This document shows positions 10,205 through 20,200 of a DNA stretch of 64,000 nt, piece after piece. Every line of letters begins with the position of its first letter. Within the stretch, counting starts at the first letter, position 1. A model generated the notes under the pieces. The model saw nothing but the letters and a program-made list of their open reading frames with translations, ran no database searches and had not been told where the DNA came from. This stretch comes from Apis mellifera (taxonomy: Eukaryota > Arthropoda > Insecta > Hymenoptera > Apidae), in contig NC_037639.1 in assembly GCF_003254395.2 (NCBI RefSeq), positions 14,427,037-14,491,036 on the forward strand, written 5' to 3'. The translations under genes and the position numbers were made by a program.

Positions 10205-10800
10205 TTATGAATTGATAAGTTATCGATAAGTTGTAAAAAAAAGTTTTAATCGGTAAGTTATAAAAAAAAAAAAAAATGATAAAATAATTCAAATATCGAG
10301 GTAATTTCTTGAACGCATAAATTTTGCAAAGAAATATAAACAGAAATACAAGAACAAATAATAAAAGAAGGACAGAGATAGATTAAAAATTGTGAAATTA
10401 GCATCATCTTTAGAATGGCGTAGATGAAACATAAATATAGATAAGAAGAATAAATAATAGAAGAATAGAGATAGGATAAGAATTAACAGTCAACGCCATC
10501 TTAAATATTCTATTTTATTTTCTATCTTTAACGACATGTCAATATTTCTATCCTTCTCTTATTATTTGTTCTTTTTCTTTATATTTGTATTTCATTCGCA
10601 ACACTCAAGAGATGGCGCTTCTCATATTTCTATCCCCTTTCCATTATTTTCTTTCTTTGTCTACACTTGCTTTGCAAAATTTATGCTCGAAATTTATGTT
10701 CGAAAGACAATCCAATATCTGATAACTTTTTATTGTCTTTTTTTTTTAACTTATTGAATAAAAATCTTAATCATAATTTTTTCCAACTAATTTTATAGCT
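10195..10800. mobile_element. Imperfect long inverted repeat, MITE-like
   Basis: The two halves are reverse complements of each other with mismatches and gaps, centred near 10500-10515. The best inner pair is ATAAATTTTGCAAAG at 10317-10331 against CTTTGCAAAATTTAT at 10669-10683. A second pair is GAACAAATAATAAAAGAAGG (10353-10372) against the complement of 10552-10571. Outside these, poly(A) and poly(T) blocks with AACTTA also mirror each other. There is no transposase frame. The AGATGGCG-like word appears three times (10411-10424, reverse at 10491-10502, and 10609-10620). It sits next to a (TA)n run, as TA-targeting MITEs often do, but exact ends and target duplications were not resolved. Confidence 0.55.
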
Positions 10801-13800
10801 TCTATGTTTCAGTTCGTTCGTGAACAAACAAAATTCTTGAAAAAAAAAAAAAGATTAACGATGAAGGGAAAATATAGATGTTAAAAAAGATATTATGATA
10901 ATATAAAGGTGAAATGAGATTATAGAACTATTGATATAAAAGTAACATCGATTTTATTCGTTATGATATTAATGGATTTACATGGATTTACAGATAGTTA
11001 AGTTGCTACTTACGGAGATTAAAATAGTTAAATGTCATCAGGAGTTCCATGTTTATTTTGTCAAGATTGAATGTAGTATATACAACATTTATAATAGTTA
11101 TTACAATGTTATGCCTGTAAATGTGTATTCGTTTTTTATTTCGATATTGAAGAAAAAAATTAGTAATACTTACAAGCCGGCATCGAACAGATAGGTTCGA
11201 TAAACGCTAACGATTATCTATCCCTATCAAAACTATGTATAATGTTGCATGTTGTAATTTTCTTTCTGTTGCTCATTTTATGATCGATCTAATGATTTCA
11301 TGTTCTCCTCTAATCGATTAAAAAAAATATGAAAATCGAATTTATTTATCATCATTGTGTGAAAAGAAAAGATTGAAAGGATTAAAACTTTGCATTGCCA
11401 ACTTTAAAAGTTTAAAGCTGCGGTGAGAATATTTTCCTTTTTTTTTTTTAATCTAGATCAAATAAAAAATGGGTCAATTCTTTTACGATTATTACATAAA
11501 AAAATAGGGAGCAACAAGGATTCCTTTTTTTTTTTTATAATTTTGATGCGAACGTTCTGTTTTTTTTCTCTCTTTTTTTTTTTTTTTGTTCTTTTATTAG
11601 AACCGTTATTCGCTATCACGCCATAACAAGGTGATAATAGTAAATATGTAGTTGGATAATATACTAATAATAGTAATAGGAATAATAGCAATATAGTCGT
11701 AATATTAATATTGACGATGATAATAATATCATTCTTAATAACCATAATAAGAAATTATTTCTACCATATATAATATTCGTCCTATATAACAGTCTTTTTG
11801 GCTAACCTTCGAACTATAAACAATAAAACAGTTTCTTCCTTCTCGATACCGCATCGTTATCAATATGAAAGTCCATCAAATAAGCCAACAAACATTCGTA
11901 TTTCTCCACATTCCAATATCCGCCTGGCAAAAACTGACAAAGAAAAAAAAAAAAAAAAAAAAAATTGTCCGCAAAATTCTTTCCTCTTACCTATCTTATG
12001 TACTTTGTATTACTGTCGCGCGTATTATCCTCTAATATCTTACCTCCGCTAAATGTTTTGTATCCTAACAACTATGACTAAGGATGCTTTTATTTTTCTC
12101 ATTCTGAACGCTTTGTGAAATGCGCTTACCTTCTAAGGGGGATAAGTTTTTTTTTTTTTAAATTCTGTATGATTCTTCTGCGCGTTACATACTAAGCAAT
12201 TAATAATAATAAAGTAAACGTTGCTATATTATACATTTATATAATACGTGGGTGTTCAGCGTTTTTTCACAGTCCCGTTGGCTGCGGTATCGGTATATTA
12301 TTTATTGAACTGGCCCTAGGTCATCGAAACAACATGATTCTGTCTATCGTTAGAGGGGAGAAAGAAAAAAAAAAAAAAAAAAAAAAAAAGAAAAAAAGGG
12401 GAAAGAAAGAAAGAAAGAACGAAAAAAGAAGAACTTAAAGATCGACGATGCGTACGATAATAATAAAAATGCGAAATACGTGTTGTGCGCGAGCGAAACA
12501 ACATTTGAAATGCTGAATCGGTTAAATGCTTTTTACGATTTTAATATCGCTCGTATCCTTTCTCGCGCATTTAATATAAAAAAGAAAGAAAACAACGTAG
12601 CGAAAACGTAAATAAAAAGTAAAAAAGGAAGAAACGAGTTGTAACGATCCGTCTTTTGCGTCCGTTCGCAAAATTTCCCGTTTTGATTTCGTGGACAATT
12701 AATCCACACGTGTATCTCGTAAAAAGAGGAAGCTAACCATCACGTATCGATACCGCCTGATTTTTTTTTTTTTCTTTTTTTTTTATACAAATCTGCCTAC
12801 AACGAAAAGAAAGTAAAAGAAAATAAAAATTATTACTCGTGCGTATATATATATATAAAAATCACGATACATAATATCTTTTTCTCTCTAACGTCTAACA
12901 GTAAATAATCAATAATTAATAATAATTATAATTATAATAATGGCGTATCTTCTTGTAAACTGTCGCACTGAGCTCTGTCCCTTTTTTTTTTTTTTTTTTT
13001 GCGAAAGAAAAAAATGTAAATTCGAATGACTATGTACATATACTTAACGAACGAGCAACAAGATGGACATTTGTCTATGTATAATATAAGAAGATGTGTG
13101 TGCATATACGTATGTGTATGAATGTGTGTATATATGTGTGTGTGTATATATATATGTATACAGAATTAAACACGTGACATTATATTATTTTGATTTGACA
13201 TATATTATTATTATTATCTATAATTAAAAAAATATTTCGAACAACAAGATGAATTTATCTTTCTTATAGGAAGTTGTAACGCTCGAAAGTTAAATTATCT
13301 TCTTTCAAATGGAATTATATATTTTTTGTATTAGAAAAGGAAAAAATAATAATAATAATAATAATCAACAAAATCGATTAATATAATAATAAAAATATAC
13401 GATTCCATTCCAAATGCAAGAACAAAGGTGGTCACTTATATCTTCAAAAGAACTAAAAGAGTACCTGTATATATACCATGAAAATTTGTTTCATTCGAAA
13501 TTTTATTCGAAATATTTTTTCTTTACAAATTAATAATATTAATGCAAATCATTATATCATGTATATCGTCAATTGTTCAATCCTGTATACAGTGGTGAAC
13601 GACTGTGGTGAACCCATGTGCGCGTGTGTCGAAGAGTGCGTTGAATAATGACAGAAAGTGTGAATTTTGCGTGCACAAATACATATGTACACACACCTGC
13701 TTTTCTTTTTTTTTTTTTTTTTTTTACATTCGCGGTTTGTTATCGAGTTAATATCGTGGTAAAAAGTTATAACAAATATACACACACGCATGCTGATTTA

Positions 13801-14509
13801 AAACGCTATAATAAAATAACGAAAGAAGACTGATTTCCCGAACAAGAGGGACAAGAGAAGAGAAGAAAAGAAAAGTAAGGAAGGGAAAGAAAAAAAAGAA
13901 AAAGAAACTAAAAAAAAAAAAATAATCAAACGCCGCTCAAATCTCGAGAAACCAGCATCAATAAATAAGTTAAGATGTTTTGATTCGATGATTGATAAAG
14001 TGACGAAAAAAAGAAAGAAAGAAAGAAAAGGAAGGAAGAAAAGAAAGAAAAAAGACAAATGATCGATCCGGTTCGGAAGTTCGTTACTCAAAAAACGGTT
14101 AATCTATTTGGCCGAGTGCTTCCAGTCAAGATTCTTCGAAGAAAATTCTTTCCGTTTCCAGTTCAACCGTACGTTAGTATCGTTAGTTTCACGTAGTTTT
14201 CGTAAATCCCCCCCTCCCCCCCTTCCCCTTTCCTAATCATATCGTGGGGTTGAACGAAAGGAAAGACAACGCAGAGATTGAGAGGTCCTCCGACCGATAA
14301 TAATAATAAAGACCAAGTCTTTACACCCTATACCCTTTTCATACCGCTATTCTCGATTCTCTTTGTTTAATATTGCTCCTACTTGTAACGCGACGCGAGG
14401 GAGTGTGTGTGTGCGTGTGTGTGTGTGTGTGTATGTGTGTGTGTATGTGTGTGTGTCCTATAGAGCTATATTCGCGGATATAACGATTGTATAACGATTC
14501 GTTAAGCGT
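10801..14509 (-). other. Probable 3'UTR and 3' flank of retn
   Basis: This 3.7-kb non-coding AT-rich stretch lies downstream of the retn stop on the minus strand. It has many homopolymer runs (for example around 11944-11964, 12364-12389 and 13708-13726), (ATT)n patches, and a (GT)n tract at 14403-14456, which reads (CA)n in the transcript about 50 nt after the stop. Two Pumilio-type elements UGUACAUA are read on the minus strand at 13038-13031 and 13691-13684. Several minus-strand AATAAA hexamers (for example 10958-10953 and 11057-11052) prevent choosing the true end. No protein-coding exon was found. Confidence 0.5.
14403..14456. repeat. (GT)n microsatellite just downstream of the retn stop
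   Basis: The sequence is alternating GT with a few GC and AT interruptions. In the retn transcript it reads CA repeats about 53 nt after the stop codon, a potential target for CA-repeat RNA-binding proteins of the hnRNP L type (inference). Confidence 0.9.
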
Positions 14510-14673
14510 TCACGAGACCACACTCCGCGACGGTTTCGCGTTATTGTTGTTGTTGGTGGACGCTGTACTGCTCGTGGACCTGCTGTCACTTTGAGCGAAC
14601 AGAACACCTTGATACATCACCCCGTTCAACTCCATACTGACTACTAAGGAATTGTCGCCGTTCCTGCCGTCAC
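14510..14673 (-). CDS. retn: retn last coding exon, REKLES-like C-terminus
   Basis: 164 nt encode residues 380-433 and the stop. SLVVSMELNGVMYQGVLFAQ is the beta-type segment of REKLES used for self-association and nuclear localisation in ARID3 proteins. It is followed by a Ser/Thr/Asn-rich tail with five Asn in a row, and ends KPSRSVVS. The acceptor is TTCCAG/GTGACG. Confidence 0.96.
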
Positions 14674-17219
14674 CTGGAAAATCAAAAGAAAATCTCGTCA
14701 CTGAAAGAGAGAGAGAGAGAGAGAGACAGAGGAAGAGATACAACGTTCTTGGTATCTTACCTCGATTTGAAATTTTAATGTGCGTGCCCAGAGTGGCCGG
14801 GGCGTTCTTCTCGGGCGGACTGTCCTCATCCGAGAGTAACCTTTTAGCGGGAGGAGGTCCGGGGGCGACGGTCAGTTCCGTATCCCTCTTGACTTGCATA
14901 CTGCCGCCCGAGGACGGCGAGCTTTGCCTTGCCGGCGAGGATACGGGCGACGACCTGAAAATGGGAAACTCGCGACTAGTTTTGATTAAGAAACGGTTAG
15001 ATTAGAGAGAGAGGAAAAAAAATAATAGAGAATGTAAAAAAAAAAGAGAGAAACAGAAAGAGAAAGCTTACCTCAGCCCGAGATCAAGAGCTTCCCTCTG
15101 AGGTTCGGGACTGGAGGCCGGAGGTAGCGGGGAATGAGACGTTTGGGGCGAGATGGGTGGTTGGTGGCCGACCCCTGGATACAAGGTGTTGTTGTTGTAC
15201 ATGTTCCACAAGGTCAATCGTGACATTTCCAGGGCGCTGAACGCCCCGTCTCTCGACGGCGTCGAGGACGGGGGAGATGCGCTTCCCGGCCTGTGCCCCA
15301 TTGGTGGCGGTGTTCCGCTTCTCAATTCCTTGTTCAACAGTTTTACGTATTCCACCATGCGTGCTTCGAATTCGGATGGCGCCATTCCGGGTATAGGGCC
15401 TAGGGCAACACAATTTCTTCAGACACTGGTTCGTCATGCGATATTCCAAGATATCGATCTTGGTTTGTGCAAGTGTCGAGCGAATACGGGAAGAAGAGAG
15501 AGAATTAAAAGGGCGATTAGCGATCCATCCGGGGAACCGTTTGTGGGAGAGCACCTGGCAATCGAGAAATTGGGCGCAGCGTCGACAAATCGTGTCTCGA
15601 AACCCCCCCCGCTCGTTTCGACGTCTCGACAAATGACTTATCCAAATTGCGGTTTCGCTACTTGTCTGTCCGCGCCGCGTATACGCGACGTCTCTCCCCT
15701 CCCCTCGCCTCAACCTTCGAGACTATTGTTCCCGTCCGACGAGGGGGACGTTTATCGAGGCGGAGAGCGGCGTTAGAGTACGCGTAGAGTTGGTGGAAAT
15801 GGAGATCGGAGGGGCGGCGCGAATGCGAGCGAGAGGGGTGACGGTGGTGGTGGTGGTAGGAGAGCGAAATTGGTGCGATGTCGGGTGAAAGGGTGGCGAA
15901 ACGGTGGTGGTAGGAGGGCGAGAAGGAGGAAGAAAGGGGTAGGGAAGTAGGAATGCTCGTTAGCGAGAGTCATCCGTTAACGCCTGTCTCCCGGAGGATC
16001 GTATAATCAATTACGGCTCCTTCGCTCTCGCATCATCATCTCCGGGGAGGCCTGGAACCCTAACTACCGATTTAAAATAAACTCACTCCCTGTCCTTCTC
16101 TTTTCCCCGTTCTCTCCCTCGCTCCCTCTCCACGCTCCATTTCCTCGATTTCCGGCGGGCTCTCGCTTTCCCTCGCGAAGAAAAGAAGCGAATTTTTCGC
16201 GATGCGCGAGGAAACGGAGAGAAGGAGAGAAGAGACACACGGCGGTTGCTGGAACTGACCTGCATTCGGTGGTTGTCCCGGTAGGCCCTGGGAGTGTTGA
16301 GGATGGTGCGGGTGGTGCGGCAATGGGGTGTGCGCAGCGCTGCCGTTTACCAGCGACTGGGATCCGTGGTGCTGGCCACCGGCTGCAACTGCTGTGACCA
16401 AAGACAACGGGGACATTTGCGCGTGCAACGCCAACGAGTTGGGCGTGTGGGGATTCCTTTGAACGAGGCTCTCGTTCGTCGTGCTGCCGCTTGCCGCGTA
16501 TGTCCCGTAGCTGCTTCGTCGTCCCTCGCGACGATTCCCATCGATCGCCGCTTGCAACTCTGCGGGTGTCGACAGTCGTCTCTTCTCGCATTCGTACGGA
16601 TATAAGTATTTCATGTACCTGGAAAAGGGGAAAGGGGGAAGAGGAAGAAAAGAAACAAAAATGAAACAAGAAGAAGAAGAAGAAGAAGAGAGAGAGAGAA
16701 AAAAAAAAGGAAAAGAAGCCACACGTCGAGAAAGCGGACGACGTGTTTGATTTTCCGCTCGCGGACCGTTATCGCTCGCTTTCTAAAACAATATTGCTTT
16801 CTTCGAGGTGGACGGAGTCGAGTTCGACGAGTGCCAAGTCGGGACGATTCGTCGACTTTTTTTTCTTTTTTTTTTTTCCTTTCTTTTCTAAGCGGAATGT
16901 AAAAAGCGAGTTAAAGGGGGTAGTCGGCATTGTCCTCGTCGAGGAGGCGGAGGAGGACGCGGCGCGGTTCGCTGAACGCGAAATTGGCAAGGCAGATCGG
17001 AACGACTGTACGACGTGTACAGTCGTGTACGTGTGCACGTCGCGCGATGCGCCGCTTAATTTAATCCCGCGTCTAAGAGCGTGCCTCGCTCGGTCGAGTT
17101 TAATGCTCGACCAGGCCCCGCTAATTGCACCTGAACGATGCCGTCGTTCGCGACAGATGAATCGTCGTTGGAAACGCTTCATAAACAACGCGCTAACTTT
17201 GTTGTTTACCGAAAACAGG

Positions 17220-17288
<69 letters not shown>

Positions 17289-20200
17289 GTGACACGTACA
17301 AGAGTGAGAAATGAAAAATAACGAAACGAAAAATTTACTTGGAATTTCTGTCTCGGGACAGAAAAGAAAAAAAGGAAAGAAAGATACCGCGACGCTTGTA
17401 AACGAGCGTGAGAGAACGAATTGGCAAAGGGGTGCCAACAGAACCGAGGGATTCGTAAATATTTTTATTTTATCGAAGGTAGACGAAAGAAAGAAAGAAA
17501 GAAAGGTTCGGCCGTTGCGAAAGGTGGCAGCAGATCGACTGACGCTGCTCGCACACACTTTCGTGGATAGACATATTGCGAGAACCGCGGCCTATAATTC
17601 GCGTAGGGATCGTTCGATTTTTACGATTGTCTGCCAGACTGCGGCCGAACTAACCCTTCGGCCCGGTTCTTTCCTCCTCCTCCTCCTCCTCCTTCTTCTC
17701 CTTCGCTTCTTTGTCTTCTTGTTCTCATTCTTTCCACACCCGTTCCTCCTCGACGACGAACCTCGAAAACTCGGTGTCTCGTGCGTGTAGCTATAATAGT
17801 TGGACTCGTACGAGACTCCCAGGTGTGCTTCCACCCACTGTAAGTCTCTCTCTCTCTGATTCGATTCAAAATTCGAACCTTCCTCTCTCTCTCTCTCTCT
17901 CTCTCTCGTTCATTTCCTGGTTTTCCACGAAGAGGAAGGATCGACGACAACGGTCAATTTCAAAGAGACGAGCGTGTATATTTCCCTTCCCTCGCGTGTT
18001 GGCACGAGTTTCATACCTTGTTGACTCCCTCTACAGATTCTAACAACTTGTAACACGCGTCGTCGAAAGATTTTGCAAAAATACGTCGAATCGTTCCCGT
18101 CTCTGGGTCCCGTCCAGGATATTATCGTTCGCTTCGCTCAGCGCCCGTTGCTTCCGTCAAATTTGTCGAGAGATGAAACGGGCGGCGCGTTTTGAAAGCA
18201 CGGGCGCACAATGGAAGAAGAGGAGCGCGGCCGATCCCTGTGGCGCGAGCGCGCGCGCGCGCCTCCCTCGCGGTATAAATAATTACGTTGAAGGCGCGTG
18301 GCTCGATATAGTCGTGTAGGCACTCGCGCGATACGCTCTCCTCTCTCTGGTAGCCGCCGTCTCCCTTTACAATTTCGTTTCCTCCGTCTGTCCCTGTCCC
18401 TCCGCCTGGGGATAACCGGTTGCCGGAATGATGGATGCGCCGGCGTCCCGACGTTCCGTCGCGCGTCACGCACCGCCCGTTCCAGGGTTATTTTCACGTG
18501 TGTGATTCGAGGGAAGAGAGAGAGAAAGAGAAAGAGAGAATCGCGCAAGTGTAATTCACAGTTTCGTGCCCCCAACACGCTCCGCGAACATCTTTCTCCA
18601 TCCGTTCTTTCCATTTTTTCCCTACGAGAGATTCCTCCTTCTCGCAGATACGATATTTAGAAGCGACGAGGTAAATCTGGTATTATTACGTAAGCGTATC
18701 GCTGCCTCGTCGAAACCGCGATCAACCTCGCGAGAGATGAAGCAGCTGTTCAATCCCAGATGTGAGATATAATTCGTCGCCGCGAATTCGATGAAAAATT
18801 CGTTCGTTCATCTCGATGGTTAAGAGAATAACCATTGATATAAATTTGTATCATAAAAGTTGGCGAAATGTCGAATTGGATTCGAAACTCGTGGTGACAG
18901 AAGAAAAACGCATTGAGAGTGAGAGAGATTTTTATTTTCATTCCGATCGGGAAGAAGAGGAAAGCCGTGTCGACTTCCTTCCTTTCTTTCCTCCGGCAGG
19001 TGACGAATGGGGTTAACCGGCACGAGCCGGCCGCCCTTCTCTCTCTCTCTCACTCTTTCCCATCTCCGCCTCGTTTCCACGGTTTTGAGTGTTCGCCGCA
19101 ACAACACGGAGCGTTAATGTATCGCGATCTCTTCCCCCCGAGGCCTCTTCTTTTGCGGACCGCGTTCCGTATATTTTTGTTTCGCGGAGAACACGCCGTC
19201 CCTGATACAAGCCGCCATCTTAAGCACACAAACAGTTTGCCTCGCGTTTGCCAGCGGTAATGATGATAGCGGTAGCGTTTCCCAAACAACGGAAGGCGTA
19301 CGTATCGCCCTTTGATGTCTCCACTTATTTTCCTTTCGATCTCCATTCTCTTATCCACGATCGATCTTCTTGCGAAACGATCGATCCGTGGAAAAAGAAG
19401 AGGAAGAAGAAGAAGAAGAAGAGAAGATCGATTCGAAGGAAAGAGGAGGGGGAATAATGTCACCTAAATGGACGTCGATCCTTTCCTTCGGCGGAACGAG
19501 AAAAGGCGGAAGGGTGAGTCATCCCTGTGCTTCAGATTTCGCGAGCTTTGATGAAAATTCGTCGTCGCACGCCGGATCGATGTACGACGATATTACGGCG
19601 CGACGGTAGGCAGAGCGCGTAGGGTCCCGGATGAGAAACTTCGACGATCTACTTACTGGGTACGCAGAGTGAACGCGGCGGAAGTGATACTCGATGGTAA
19701 GTGTAGGCCTTTGATGATCTCCTGCCAAAGCTTCTTGTTGATCACGTCAACGAGGCCACCTCTCGCTATCACCAAATTATACAATTCGTACAGATCCAGT
19801 ACCGATTTCGCCATGATCGGCAGTCGATTGATCGGCGTTCCTGAAATCAACATAATTAACCCAACCAAATGGGGGGGAAGATAAATAAGAGGAGAAACAG
19901 AGAGAGAGATAGAGAGAAGAGAAAAAAGAAGAAGGTATCCATCAAGTTCGAGGCGAGTTCGGTGTTTATCCGTCACGTGATCGGTTTCGACCGCGTTTTC
20001 GACGATGTTGCGCCGCGCTCCAACTTTACGAGGTTTGTCCAAACGGGGCTTGCAAGCAAGGGGGGCGTTAACGAGAGCAGTAACGAATTCGTAACGATCA
20101 CGCGAACGCGGCTACTTTTACGATCTCCTTACTCGTCGTGCTAGAGCTAGAACGTGTGTGTATATATATAAATAGGAGAAAGAAAAATGGGTTTGAATGG

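Noticed and set aside
15084..15713. 209-codon minus-strand frame overlapping a retn exon
   Set aside because: It is a shadow of the retn exon at 15399-15072 in another frame, extended into the intron.
16072..16722. 216-codon minus-strand frame continuing past the retn linker exon
   Set aside because: The real coding part is 16618-16260. The extensions are intron, shown by clean splice sites and the matching phase of the next exons.
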